The notes: generated by a model from the letters alone, not told the origin. DNA of 64,000 bases from Xylophilus sp. ASV27 (GCF_016428875.1 NZ_JAELTO010000003.1:1-64000), one strand, 5' to 3'. Positions 1-7,920 are shown, counted from the stretch's first letter. Numbers and translations: made by a program.

Positions 1-76
<76 letters not shown>

Positions 77-448
77 CGCGCGGCGCGGCGGCGCGCGCGG
101 CTGGCGCGCATCCCCGGCATCACGCTGCTGGCCGACAGCCCCGCCGCGCCCGGCGCCGCCGGCACCTGGCCGGTGCTGCTGCTGCTGCTGCCGGACCAGG
201 CAAGGCGTGATGCGTTGCTGCGCGACCACTGGGGCGCCGGCCTGGGCCTGGGCCTGCCCTTCGTGCACGCCCTGCCGGACTACCCGCAGTACGCCGCCGC
301 CGTGCCGCCCGCCGCGCCCACAGCGCTGCCCCACGCGCGCGCGCTGGCGGCGCGCCTGCTGGCGGTGAGCAACAGCCCGTGGCTGGACGAGGCCCGCTTC
401 GAGCGGATCTGCGCCGCGCTCATCAATATTGATAGCATGAAGCCCTAG
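77..448 (+). CDS. DegT/DnrJ/EryC1-type aminotransferase, C-terminal fragment
   Basis: This is the last roughly 123 codons of a gene whose 5' part is lost at the contig edge. The residues resemble the C-terminal domain of PLP-dependent sugar aminotransferases of the DegT/DnrJ/EryC1/StrS family: a segment with a conserved Y/H-rich loop (LPFVHALPDYPQY), then a P-x-A-R-x-L-A-x-R-L-L stretch leading to a short hydrophobic motif and a terminal helix. The catalytic lysine domain is not in the window, so the family call rests on the C-terminal pattern only. The last 20 bases and the stop codon form the left arm of an inverted repeat, so a mobile palindromic element now supplies the C-terminus. It converges on an ABC-2 exporter operon. 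Confidence 0.55.
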   Translation, partial: RAARRRARLARIPGITLLADSPAAPGAAGTWPVLLLLLPDQARRDALLRDHWGAGLGLGLPFVHALPDYPQYAAAVPPAAPTALPHARALAARLLAVSNSPWLDEARFERICAALINIDSMKP

Positions 449-514
449 ACTAGCCTACGTTTCATTATTGAAAGTATCTGAAAGCCAGATGGCCCTAGGG
501 CTGCACGCTATCAA
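429..514. repeat. Palindromic repeat, two inverted copies (copy A); possible bidirectional terminator
   Basis: Bases 429-448 (TTGATAGCATGAAGCCCTAG) and 495-514 are inverted repeats matching at 18 of 20 positions. Each arm resembles the start of the 55-60 bp element also found near 5506, 27585, 41562, 46528 and 57241 (ATAGC, then an AGCCC/GGGCT hairpin). The site appears to be two overlapping copies in opposite orientation. It lies between convergent genes and could end transcription from both sides. Confidence 0.7.
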
Positions 515-522
515 TTTCGCCA

Positions 523-1326
523 TCAGCTCCCCGTGGACGCATAGCGGCGCAGCCCGCGCCCCCACGCCCGCAACGCCACCGCCAGGAACGCGAAGCCCGC
601 CAGCGGCGACACCAGCCCGACCCAGCCCGGCGCGCCCAGCGGGTCCGGCTTGCCCAGGATCGCCAGCGCCGGGTAATAGGCCACGCAGGCCAGCGGCACG
701 ATGAAGGTCAGCACGCGGCGGAACCACCGCGCGTACAGCGCCAGCGGGTACTGCGCCGCCTGCACGCCGCCGTAGGTGAGCACGTTGGCGATCTCCAGGC
801 TCTCCACCGTCCAGAAGGCCAGCGTTCCCTGCAAGACCAGAATGCCGAGAAACAGCGCCACGCCGCCGGCCACGGCCAACAGCGCGATCGCCACCGCGGC
901 CGGCGTCCAGGCGATGTGCGCCTGGTACGTGGCGAAGATCAGAACCCCCAGCCCCTGCAGCAGCCGGCCCGCGCGGCTGATCCGGAAGTCGTGCCCCATG
1001 AGTTGCAGCGCGAGCGGACGCGGGCGCAGCAGCAGGCGGTCGAAGGCGCCGGTGCGCAGGAACTCCGTGCCCAGCACGTCGAAGCCCCGGCCCAGCGCGT
1101 CGGCCAGCGCGAACATGCAGTTCACCAGCCCATAGAACAGCGCCACCTCGCCGATGCGCCAGCCCTGCACCTCGCCGAAGCGGTGGAACAGCGCCCACAC
1201 CGCCACCACCTCGATGCCGGTGCCGAGCAGCTGGCCCACGGTCAGCAGCAGCGCCGAGGCCGGGTAGCGCGCCTGGGAGCCGATGGAGGCCCGCACCAGC
1301 CGCAGGAACAGCGCAAGCGAGCCCAT
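523..1326 (-). CDS. ABC-2 family exporter permease subunit (second permease)
   Basis: This is a 267-residue integral membrane protein of the ABC-2 permease type, with about six hydrophobic segments across its length, and probably one of two different permeases of an exporter. I chose the ATG at 1326 (MGSLALFLRL). It begins one base after the stop of the upstream permease gene, and the longer frame only adds sequence overlapping that gene. The three genes ATPase, permease, permease form one minus-strand operon (3153 to 523) with 4-base overlap or near-abutting junctions. Sequence does not show the substrate. A stem-forming repeat follows the stop. Confidence 0.8.
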   Translation of the reverse strand: MGSLALFLRLVRASIGSQARYPASALLLTVGQLLGTGIEVVAVWALFHRFGEVQGWRIGEVALFYGLVNCMFALADALGRGFDVLGTEFLRTGAFDRLLLRPRPLALQLMGHDFRISRAGRLLQGLGVLIFATYQAHIAWTPAAVAIALLAVAGGVALFLGILVLQGTLAFWTVESLEIANVLTYGGVQAAQYPLALYARWFRRVLTFIVPLACVAYYPALAILGKPDPLGAPGWVGLVSPLAGFAFLAVALRAWGRGLRRYASTGS

Positions 1327-1327
1327 C

Positions 1328-2161
1328 TCAGCCGCCCTGGATCTGCAGGCCGCGCATCGTGCGCCCCATGGCAAGACGCCCCAGCGCCACCAGCACCACG
1401 GCCCAGAAGCCCTGCAGCCCCAGCCCGCCCAGCGCCTGCCAGCCGCTCAGTTGCCCGAAGTACAGCCGCGCCGGGATGTCCATCAGCCCGGCCAGCGGCT
1501 GCAGCAGCAACGCGGTCTGCCAGCCGTCGGGCAGCAAGGCGAGCGGCAGCAGGTTGCCCGAGAACACGATGACCACCGGCGTCGCCACGGCGCTGATGCC
1601 GCGCTCGTTCAGCGCCGCCGTCGCCGCCACGTTGAGCAGCATCACCATCGCGGCCGACAGCAGCAGCGCGAGCAGCGCAGAGAGCAGGAACGCCAGCCCC
1701 GCCGCCACGCTCACCGGCGGCTGCCAGGCCCATGCGCCGAGCCCCACGAGCGGCAGCGCGAGCATCGCAAAGGCCGCCATCAGCGCCACGCGCGGCAGCA
1801 CGCGCGCGGCGATCCAGCCGGCGCTGCGCGCGAACCACAGGGCGTAGGCGTCCACCGGGCGCAGCCGGTCATAGGCGACCGCGCCGGTGCGCACCGCCTG
1901 CGCCACCTCCGGGTCGCCCAGCCACGGCAGCAGCACCAGCAGCCCCTGCGCGAGCCAGGTGTAGGTGATGGCCTGCGCCAGCGACATCGGCGCGCCTGCA
2001 CCCGCACCGCCATAGAAGGCCGCGAACACCATCACCTTGATGCCGCCCCACCAGCACTGCGTGGCAAAGCCCGCGAGCGCGGCGCTGCGGTACTGCAGCA
2101 TCTGCAGGAAGCGCGACGTGAACGCCGCGACGTAGGGGCGCGCGCGCTCGTGCAAGCTCAC
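1328..2161 (-). CDS. ABC-2 family exporter permease subunit (first permease)
   Basis: This 277-residue membrane protein has about six predicted spans. Its N-terminal pattern (short cytoplasmic helix, then LQYRSAALAGFATQCWW) is typical of the ABC-2 permease family that works with a single ATPase and a second unlike permease. The start ATG overlaps the end of the ATPase gene by four bases, which suggests translational coupling. It is likely a subunit of an efflux or export pump in the inner membrane; the cargo is unknown. No substrate-binding protein gene lies nearby, which fits export rather than import. Confidence 0.8.
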   Translation of the reverse strand: MSLHERARPYVAAFTSRFLQMLQYRSAALAGFATQCWWGGIKVMVFAAFYGGAGAGAPMSLAQAITYTWLAQGLLVLLPWLGDPEVAQAVRTGAVAYDRLRPVDAYALWFARSAGWIAARVLPRVALMAAFAMLALPLVGLGAWAWQPPVSVAAGLAFLLSALLALLLSAAMVMLLNVAATAALNERGISAVATPVVIVFSGNLLPLALLPDGWQTALLLQPLAGLMDIPARLYFGQLSGWQALGGLGLQGFWAVVLVALGRLAMGRTMRGLQIQGG

Positions 2162-3153
2162 CCCTCGTCGGCGCCGTGCAGGGCGTAGAAGCGGGCGATC
2201 ACGGCTTCGATCGCCAGGCCTTCGAGCCGGATGTCTTGCACCGCATGCGCGCCCGCGATGCGCGCGATCAGCGCGGGCGCCGTGGTCACCGCCGGGTCGA
2301 AGTCGAGCACCAGCGTCTGCCCCTCGCGCGCGTGCACCCGCGCACCGTCCACCTGCGCCGGCAGCTCCGCGCCCTGCGCGAAATCGACCACCAGCCGCCG
2401 CTCGGCCAGCACCTGCGCGCGCAGCGCCTCCACCGGGCCGTCGGCCAGCACGCGCCCATGGCCGATGATGATCACGCGCCGGGCCAGCGCCTCGATGTCG
2501 TGCATGTCATGCGTGGTCAGCAGCACCGTGGTGCCGCGCTCGCGGTTGGCGCGGCGCACGAAGTCGCGCACCGCGAGCTTGGAGGGCGCGTCGAGTCCGA
2601 TGGTCGGCTCGTCGAGGAACAGGATGTCGGGCTCGTGCAGCAGCGCCGCCGCGATCTCCGCGCGCATGCGCTGGCCCAGCGACAGCTGCCGCACCGGCTG
2701 GTCCAGCACCCGCTCCAGGTGCAGCAGCGCCACCAGCTCGTCGCGCGTGCGGCGGTAGCGCTGCGCATCGACGCGGTAGATGTCGCGCAGCAGGTCGAAG
2801 CCGTCGCCCACCGGCAGGTCCCACCACAGCTGCGTGCGCTGGCCAAAAACCACGCCGATGCGCGCCACGTGGCGCTCGCGGTCGGCGAACGGGTCCTGCC
2901 CATCGACCTCCACCCGCCCGCCGTCGGGCCGCAGGATGCCCGCAAGGATCTTGATGGTGGTCGACTTGCCCGCCCCATTCGGCCCGATGAAGCCCAGCAG
3001 CTCGCCGCGCTCCAGCGCGAACGACACCCCCGCCAGCGCCTGCACCGTGCGATGCCGGCGCTGCACCAGGCCGCGCAGCGCGCCCAGCACGCCCGGATCG
3101 CGCTCGGACACGCGGTAGGTCTTGACCAGGCGGTCGGCAACGATCTGGGGCAT
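2158..3153 (-). CDS. ABC transporter ATP-binding protein (ABC-2 exporter)
   Basis: This 331-residue ATPase powers the two permeases encoded immediately downstream. The visible motifs are Walker A GPNGAGKST (57-65), Q-loop FGQ (103-105), signature LSLGQ (157-161, with L-G in place of the usual G-G), Walker B ILFLDEP (177-183) and the H-loop histidine (215). About 100 further residues after the nucleotide-binding domain form a C-terminal extension common in ABC-2 ATPases that include a KTYRV-type N-terminus. It is the first gene of the minus-strand operon. The upstream region holds a GC-rich repeat and a broken small ORF. Confidence 0.9.
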   Translation of the reverse strand: MPQIVADRLVKTYRVSERDPGVLGALRGLVQRRHRTVQALAGVSFALERGELLGFIGPNGAGKSTTIKILAGILRPDGGRVEVDGQDPFADRERHVARIGVVFGQRTQLWWDLPVGDGFDLLRDIYRVDAQRYRRTRDELVALLHLERVLDQPVRQLSLGQRMRAEIAAALLHEPDILFLDEPTIGLDAPSKLAVRDFVRRANRERGTTVLLTTHDMHDIEALARRVIIIGHGRVLADGPVEALRAQVLAERRLVVDFAQGAELPAQVDGARVHAREGQTLVLDFDPAVTTAPALIARIAGAHAVQDIRLEGLAIEAVIARFYALHGADEG

Positions 3154-3249
3154 GGAGGGGCGGGGCGGGCGGGGCGGGCGGGGCGCGCGATCCTACCTGA
3201 ACTGGCGCCGGCGAATGGCGCCTGCTACATGCAGGCGGACGATCCTGTC

Positions 3250-3290
3250 TTGCCCCTTCTCCCGCGGGCAGAGGGTTGGGGTGAGGGCAG
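3250..3290. repeat. GC-rich dispersed intergenic repeat
   Basis: The stretch has the form CCCCTTCTCCCGC...GCAGAGGGTTGGGGTGAGGGC, with two complementary halves that can form a hairpin. Related sequence in both orientations lies at 36515-36616. This is a common class of short intergenic repeat in GC-rich proteobacteria. No function can be read from sequence. Confidence 0.5.
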
Positions 3291-3314
3291 GCCCAGTGGT
3301 AGGGCCTCCAGCTC

Positions 3315-3468
3315 TTATACGGTGATTCGGAATTTCAGAAAACGCTGCCCGTCAAGGACAACATCTCCAACGAACTCGAACCCCCATCTGGACTACGTCT
3401 GGATGGTTCAGCAGCCTCATCCACTGTTGTATCGGAATATCCGAGAAGTCGTGTAGAGAGAAGTTCAT
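3315..3468 (-). pseudogene. Small ORF broken by a one-base frameshift, unidentified
   Basis: From ATG at 3468 the minus strand encodes a plausible small protein start (MNFSLHDFSDIPIQQWMRLL), then runs into a stop after 38 codons. At 3381-3385 there is a five-base homopolymer (GGGGG on the coding strand). Removing one G joins the frame to a second open stretch ending ...GDVVLDGQRFLKFRITV and TAA at 3315, giving a continuous 50-residue product. Both halves have ordinary protein composition and a lower GC content than the neighbours. It could be a true pseudogene, a 3' remnant of a larger acquired gene, or a sequencing error in the homopolymer. I do not recognise the family. Confidence 0.35.
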
Positions 3469-3526
3469 GCCCTGCGCGAGCTGAATTGACAAAGAGGGAA
3501 CTCGCCCATCCGCGGCGAGCCCCCCA

Positions 3527-4420
3527 TCACCCCCGCCCCAGCCACGCCAGCAAGCGCTGGTTGAACACGCCCTGCCCCGCCTGCCAGGCGCGCAGTTGCG
3601 CCGGGGCGATCTCGGTCTGCTGACCATCGCCCGCGCTGAGCCAGCGCTTCCACGCAGTGCGGTAGCGGTAGGACGATACGTCGCCGGTGACGTCGCTGCC
3701 GGCGAGCTGGCCGCGCAGTGCGGCGATCACGGCCTCTGCATGTTCCTCGCGCAGCAGGCCCTGGTCCCAGTTGGTGCGGACCACGTCGGGGGCGAAGGCG
3801 TCCTTGTCGATGCTGAGGTAGGTGGGCTGTGGGTTGGCGGACAGTTCGGCGCACAGGGCGGCGATGAGCGCGTTTTCATCGGCGAAGCCGCGGAAGGCGC
3901 GGCCCAGGCCGAGCCAGCGCGACCAGCCGGTGTCCACGCCCACGCTCCAGTAGCTGAGCTTGCCGGCGCGCAGGGGTGCCAGGTAGTTCTCCCAGCAGTG
4001 GCTCCGGCCGATGTCGCCCGAGGTGATGCCGGCCACGTGCACATGGGCGACCTGCGGCAGCAGCGCGACCCGGCGCACCCAGGAGCCGCAGTGCACGCCG
4101 AACGGAAAGCGCATGTTGTCGGGGTGGTTGTCCAGCACGACGATGCGCAGCGGGCGCTGCGCCGCGTGGGCCTGCGCGGCGATGCAGCGCGCGATCAGCG
4201 GGCCGCTCAGGTGGTGGAAGTCGCCGCTGCCCATGAACACGGTGCCGTGCTCGCGGAACGGCGGCATGCGCTGCTCCAGCACCTGCGCGAAGGCGCGCAT
4301 GCGCGGCAGGGCGCAGCCGAAGCGGATCGCCTCCTGCCAGTCGGCCAGCGCGATGCGCTGCTCGCCAGGCAACGGGCCGACGGAGTGGTCCAGATCGAGG
4401 ATGGCGGGCGGCGCGCTCAT
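3527..4420 (-). CDS. Arginase/agmatinase-fold (ureohydrolase-like) enzyme of unknown substrate
   Basis: This 297-residue protein has the metal-ligand pattern of the ureohydrolase/deacetylase fold: GSGDFHH (64-70, His 69 or 70), LDNHPDN (96-102, giving D97, H99 and D101) and SIDKDAF (203-209, giving D205 and D207). All six expected Mn ligands are therefore present. The spacing and surroundings differ from classical arginases, so it probably hydrolyses a guanidino, amidino or acyl-amide bond on an unknown substrate. The ATG at 4420 overlaps the stop of the upstream acyltransferase gene by four bases; longer starts lie inside that gene. The coupling suggests that the two proteins act in one pathway. 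Confidence 0.65.
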   Translation of the reverse strand: MSAPPAILDLDHSVGPLPGEQRIALADWQEAIRFGCALPRMRAFAQVLEQRMPPFREHGTVFMGSGDFHHLSGPLIARCIAAQAHAAQRPLRIVVLDNHPDNMRFPFGVHCGSWVRRVALLPQVAHVHVAGITSGDIGRSHCWENYLAPLRAGKLSYWSVGVDTGWSRWLGLGRAFRGFADENALIAALCAELSANPQPTYLSIDKDAFAPDVVRTNWDQGLLREEHAEAVIAALRGQLAGSDVTGDVSSYRYRTAWKRWLSAGDGQQTEIAPAQLRAWQAGQGVFNQRLLAWLGRG

Positions 4421-5472
4421 GCCGCCTCGCTCCATTGCCGGTCGCTCTCGAAGCGGCCGGCGAAGCGGCGGCCCAGGGCGCGCAGCAGCGGGTTGCGGAT
4501 GTAGACGGCGTGGCGGGTGAAGCTGAACCGCGCGCCGAGCTGGGCCTTCACCTCGGGGTCGGTCCAGCCGGCGACGTAGTGGCTGAGGCCGCGCCCGATG
4601 GCGTATTCGAGGTTGACCATCCAGCTCACGAAGTACAGGTTGGCTTCGCGCGCGGCGGGGTAGGCAAAGCCGATGTACTTGTCGATCAGCTTGCCGCCGT
4701 GCTCGAAGCACAGGTTCCAGCCGAGCAGCATGCCGTCGGCCGCGCGGCGGTACTCGAAGACGATGCCGCCGCTGCTCTCGTCGCGCAGCACGGCGGCGAA
4801 GAAATCGCGCGTGAGGCGGTCGAAGTGGACTTCGCTCTGCGCGTAGACGCCTTCGTATAGCGCAAAGAAGGCATCGACCAAGGCGTCATCGGCGAAGGCG
4901 GCGCCGGTGGGGATGCGGCGCACCTGCAGCCCGGCGCGGCTGCGCAGCTTGCGCTTGAGGTTCTTGCGCCGGCTGGTGGACAGGCGCGCGAGGTAGGCGT
5001 CGATGTCGGCGAAGTCGATCGTCACATAGGCCAGCGCCTGGCCTTCGACCAGGATGAAGCCCTGCTGCCGGCAGGCCTCGGCCAGCGCATCGGCAAAGAC
5101 GTTGTCCCCGGCGGTCAGCAGCGGCGACTGCCGGGGGAGGTCCTTGATGATGCTGAGCCGATGCCCCGGCGCCAGCGCGGCGCGCACCGCGGCGGGCAGC
5201 GCGGCGGCGGGCAGTTCGGGCGGGACCAGCGCGTATTCGGACACGGTGGTGCCGACGAAGGCGGTGCGGATGCGCAGCAGGCGCGCCCAATGGCGGTGCA
5301 GCGGCAGGGCGGCGGCGCGGCGCTTCAGGTCGTCGTCGGCCGTGGTCAGCAGGTCGAAGGGCGCGGCAAATGCGGGCGCGCCGACACCGGGCAGCAGCGC
5401 AAAGCCCTGCGGCGGATGGCGCAGGAAGTGCTCGATGAGCGATGGCGGTTCGAGCTGGAAGCGAAAGGTCAT
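4417..5472 (-). CDS. GNAT-fold acyltransferase, FemAB/peptidogalycan-biosynthesis-like
   Basis: This 351-residue protein has a GNAT-like core in its second half: STSRRKNLKRKLR (about 167-179) is the basic helix typical of FemAB-like acetyltransferase-6 proteins, followed by FFALYEGVYAQSEVHFDRLT, GGIVFEYR, and the IDKYIGFAYP and NLYFVSWMVNLEYAIGRGL segments. Relatives transfer acyl or aminoacyl groups onto amines, often in envelope or exopolysaccharide biosynthesis. The stop overlaps the start of the arginase-fold gene by four bases (ATGA). The 5' side carries a palindromic repeat that could act as a terminator for the upstream aminotransferase gene. The substrate is unknown. Confidence 0.65.
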   Translation of the reverse strand: MTFRFQLEPPSLIEHFLRHPPQGFALLPGVGAPAFAAPFDLLTTADDDLKRRAAALPLHRHWARLLRIRTAFVGTTVSEYALVPPELPAAALPAAVRAALAPGHRLSIIKDLPRQSPLLTAGDNVFADALAEACRQQGFILVEGQALAYVTIDFADIDAYLARLSTSRRKNLKRKLRSRAGLQVRRIPTGAAFADDALVDAFFALYEGVYAQSEVHFDRLTRDFFAAVLRDESSGGIVFEYRRAADGMLLGWNLCFEHGGKLIDKYIGFAYPAAREANLYFVSWMVNLEYAIGRGLSHYVAGWTDPEVKAQLGARFSFTRHAVYIRNPLLRALGRRFAGRFESDRQWSEAA

Positions 5473-5505
5473 CGGGCAAGAACGCCGGGCCGCGCTGGCA
5501 ATTCC

Positions 5506-5564
5506 GAATAAAAAGTGGCCAAAGCCCAGGTTCTACCTGGGCTTCTAGCTATAATAAACATAGC
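5506..5564 (-). repeat. Palindromic repeat copy B; terminator-like hairpin
   Basis: A perfect 9-bp stem AAGCCCAGG (5522-5530) and CCTGGGCTT (5536-5544) closes a 5-base loop. On the minus strand it is preceded by a GCTAT...ATAGC arm and followed by CACTTTTT, so it looks like an intrinsic terminator for the minus-strand aminotransferase gene. It aligns over its whole length with the copies at 27585, 41562, 46528 and 57241. Confidence 0.8.
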
Positions 5565-5620
5565 AAACAACCCTGCACCGCCGCCCTCCGGCAGAAGGCG
5601 GCGGGTGCGTTCACGCCTTC

Positions 5621-6991
5621 TCAGGCCTTCTTGGCGCGGAGCAGCAACTGCTCCAGCAGGACCAGCGCCTCGTCGATTTCGGCATGGGTGATTTCCAGCG
5701 AGGGCGCGAAGGTGATCACGTTCTTGTAGTAGCCGCCCACGTCCAGCACCAGGCCGCGCTTCTGGCCCTTGTATTCGAGCGTGCCTTCCAGGCCCAAGTC
5801 AACCATCTTGTCGAGCAGCGCGCGGTTGGGCGTGAAGCCGTCTTCGGTGCAGATCTCGGCGCGCAGGGCCAGGCCCAGACCGTCGACGTCGCCGATTTCC
5901 TTGTGGCGCTTCTGCAGGTCCTTCAGGCCGTCGAGGAAGTAGGCGCCGCGCTCGCGCACCTGCTGGCCGAAGTCGATCTCGTGCGTCATCTTCAGCACCT
6001 CCAGGCCCAGGGCCGTGCCCAGCGGGTTGGAAGCGAAGGTGCTGTGGGTGGAGCCGGGCGGAAAGATGGTGGGGTTGATCAGTTCCTCGCGCGCCCACAG
6101 TCCGCTGAGCGCGTTCAGGCCGTTGGTCAGCGCCTTGGCGAACACCAGCACGTCGGGCTGCACGCCGAAGTTCTCGATCGACCAGAGCTTGCCGGTGCGC
6201 CAGAAGCCCATCTGGATCTCATCGACCACCAGCAGCACGCCGTGCTCGTCCAGCACCTTCTTCAGGCCCTTGAAGAAGTTGGCCGGCGGCACGACGTAGC
6301 CGCCCGTGCCCTGGATCGGCTCGACGTAGAAGGCGGCGTATTCGCACTGGTTGGTTTTGGGGTCCCAGAGGGCGTGGTATTCGTTCTCGAACTTGCGGGC
6401 GAACTCACGCACGATGGAGTCCGAATACTCCTCGGCCGTCATGCCCTGGGGGCGGCGGAACGGGTACGGGAAGGGAATGAACTGCGCGCGGTCGCCGAAG
6501 TGGCCGTAGCGGCGGCGGTAGCGGTAGCTGGAGGTGATGCTCGACGCGCCCAGCGTGCGGCCGTGGTAGCCGCCCTCGAAGGCGAACATCAGGCTCTTGC
6601 CGTTGCAGGCGTTGCGCACCACCTTCAGCGAATCCTCGATGGCCTGCGCGCCGCCCACGTTGAAGTGCACCCGGCCCGCGCGGCCCCATTTCTTCTCGGC
6701 GTCCTGCGCGATCCACTTGGCCAGCTCGATCTTGGTCGGGTGCAGGTACTGGCTGGCGATCTGGGGCAACTCCTGCAACTGCCGGATCATGACCTCTTCC
6801 AGGCGCTTGTTCTTGTAGCCGAAGTTCACGGCCGAGTACCACATCTGCAGGTCCAGATAGGGCGTGCCGGCCTCGTCGTACATGTAGCTGCCCTCGCAGC
6901 CGGCGAAGATCTTGGGCGGATTGACGTAGTGGACGGTATCGCCGAAGGAACAGTATTTCGCTTCGTCAGCCAGCAGTTGGGCATTGCTCAT
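5621..6991 (-). CDS. Class III PLP-dependent aminotransferase
   Basis: This 456-residue enzyme belongs to the ornithine/GABA/diaminobutyrate aminotransferase class. Key features are NVGGAQAIEDSLK (111-123, phosphate-binding loop), FEGGYHGRTLG (138-148), VDEIQMG (256-262, with the cofactor-binding Asp 257) and the Schiff-base lysine K286 in VFAKALTNG. It transfers an amino group, probably from an omega-amine or diamine acid, to a keto acid; the exact substrate cannot be assigned. It is transcribed divergently from a GntR-family regulator, the likely controller. The 5' leader can form a hairpin over the Shine-Dalgarno sequence. A terminator-like repeat follows the gene. Confidence 0.85.
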   Translation of the reverse strand: MSNAQLLADEAKYCSFGDTVHYVNPPKIFAGCEGSYMYDEAGTPYLDLQMWYSAVNFGYKNKRLEEVMIRQLQELPQIASQYLHPTKIELAKWIAQDAEKKWGRAGRVHFNVGGAQAIEDSLKVVRNACNGKSLMFAFEGGYHGRTLGASSITSSYRYRRRYGHFGDRAQFIPFPYPFRRPQGMTAEEYSDSIVREFARKFENEYHALWDPKTNQCEYAAFYVEPIQGTGGYVVPPANFFKGLKKVLDEHGVLLVVDEIQMGFWRTGKLWSIENFGVQPDVLVFAKALTNGLNALSGLWAREELINPTIFPPGSTHSTFASNPLGTALGLEVLKMTHEIDFGQQVRERGAYFLDGLKDLQKRHKEIGDVDGLGLALRAEICTEDGFTPNRALLDKMVDLGLEGTLEYKGQKRGLVLDVGGYYKNVITFAPSLEITHAEIDEALVLLEQLLLRAKKA

Positions 6992-7037
6992 GAAAGGAAG
7001 ACTCCAGGGTCACGGACCATGACAAAGCCATGGAGTC
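6988..7037 (-). promoter_or_regulatory. Leader hairpin over the Shine-Dalgarno and a 10-codon upstream ORF
   Basis: On the minus strand GACTCCA (7037-7031) can pair with TGGAGTC (7006-7000), and GTCA can pair with TGAC inside the loop. The 3' arm includes GGAG, the likely ribosome-binding site about 10 bases before the aminotransferase ATG. A 10-codon ORF starts at 7020 and its TGA overlaps that ATG (ATGA). Both suggest control of translation. No experiment or conservation supports this. Confidence 0.3.
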
Positions 7038-7138
7038 TGCGGCGGCAACCTTGATCGACTGTCGAGTGTTTGTGTGGGAATCGTGGAGGGCCGCACCGTG
7101 AGCGGCCCGCCCTCCAAACAAACTGCTTGCCGATTAAA

Positions 7139-7150
7139 AGGTTAGAACCT
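7139..7150. promoter_or_regulatory. Candidate GntR operator
   Basis: AGGTTAGAACCT is a perfect palindrome (AGGTT-AG-AACCT) 20 bases upstream of the GntR gene start. It lies in the intergenic region shared with the divergent aminotransferase. The central GTTAGAAC resembles HutC-subfamily operators (GT, TA core, AC). It may serve autoregulation and control of the divergent gene. Confidence 0.4.
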
Positions 7151-7170
7151 AATATAAAGGTACGTTACTT

Positions 7171-7920
7171 ATGAAGCCAGAATCTTCCACGCCCGCCACC
7201 GAGGACCCGCTCTATCGCAGGGTCGGCGACGACCTCCTGCAGCGCATCCAGGCGGGTGAATTCCCTGTGGGCAGCGTCATGCCGCGCGAGCTGGACCTTG
7301 CGCGGCAGCTCGGCGTGAGCCGCGTCACGCTGCGGCAGGCGCTGCAGATCCTGGAAAAGGGCGGGGTGGTCAGCCGTGTGCGCCGGGTTGGCACCCGGGT
7401 GATCGCCGCCGCGCCGGCCGCCACCTATGTCCAGCGCATGGACGGCATCGAGGCCATCCTGCGGCTCGCGGGCCAGACCGCCATGCGCATAGACCGCATC
7501 TCCACCGAAGCGCACGCCGACTGGCCCGAGCTGCAGGACCTGCCCTGCAGCACCGGCTACTGGATGCGCATCGAAGGCGCGCGCCACATGCAGGGGCAAC
7601 AGGCGCTGTCGACCTGGACCACCGTCTTCGTCGACAACCGCCACGCCGGCATCGCCCCCTTCCTGCAGGGCGAGGTCGACGCGGTCTACCCGCTGATCGA
7701 GCAGGTCTACGGACTGGCGGTGCACGGCCTGCGCCACCGCATCCGCGCCTGTGCGCTGCCCCCGGAAGCGGCGCGGGTGCTGGGCCTGCCAGCCGGCTCT
7801 CCGGCGCTCGAGGTATGCGCATGGCTGCATGCGCAGGACGGCACGCTGATCGAGTACGTGCGCTCGCTGCACGACCCCGCCGTGATCTCCATCGAACTCT
7901 TCAGCACGCGCAGCACATAG
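7171..7920 (+). CDS. GntR-family transcriptional regulator, HutC subfamily (UTRA domain)
   Basis: This 249-residue regulator has an N-terminal winged helix-turn-helix at about residues 13-80 (DPLYRRVGDDLL, SVMPRELDLARQLGVSRVTLRQAL, VSRVRRVGTRV). A UTRA effector-binding domain follows from about 95 to 240 and ends with the usual ...SIELFS strand. HutC-type proteins bind small metabolites and release operators. It sits between a divergent aminotransferase and a downstream hydrolase-dehydrogenase-receptor set on its own strand, only 29 bases before the next gene, so it could control either or both. A perfect 12-bp palindrome lies just upstream of the gene. Confidence 0.85.
   Translation: MKPESSTPATEDPLYRRVGDDLLQRIQAGEFPVGSVMPRELDLARQLGVSRVTLRQALQILEKGGVVSRVRRVGTRVIAAAPAATYVQRMDGIEAILRLAGQTAMRIDRISTEAHADWPELQDLPCSTGYWMRIEGARHMQGQQALSTWTTVFVDNRHAGIAPFLQGEVDAVYPLIEQVYGLAVHGLRHRIRACALPPEAARVLGLPAGSPALEVCAWLHAQDGTLIEYVRSLHDPAVISIELFSTRST

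Larger units (their letters stand above)
3154..3526. other. Intergenic region with GC-rich repeat and a broken ORF
   Basis: This 373-base stretch has no intact gene. Bases 3154-3185 are a run of GGGGCGGGC-like repeats. Bases 3250-3290 hold a CCCTTCTCCCGC...GAGGGTTGGGGTGAGGGC element of the kind dispersed in many proteobacteria. Bases 3300-3480 are visibly less GC-rich than the surrounding genes and contain the frameshifted ORF listed separately. The promoter of the ABC exporter operon should lie just upstream of 3153, but I cannot point to clear -10/-35 boxes. Confidence 0.5.

Noticed and set aside
77-448. Full-length gene starting at base 62 or 60
   Set aside because: The apparent start codons lie in the Tn5 adapter, so they are not genomic. 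Only the C-terminal part after base 77 is supported.
5506-5564. Site as a simple terminator only
   Set aside because: The full 59-bp pattern, including the GCTAT/ATAGC arm, recurs at other sites including inside genes, so termination alone does not explain it.
523-6991. Secondary-metabolite or capsule gene cluster at the left end
   Set aside because: An ABC-2 exporter, aminotransferases and acyltransferase suggest it, but there are no synthetase, glycosyltransferase or polyketide genes and the left gene is cut by the contig edge. I keep only the two-gene pair as a lead.
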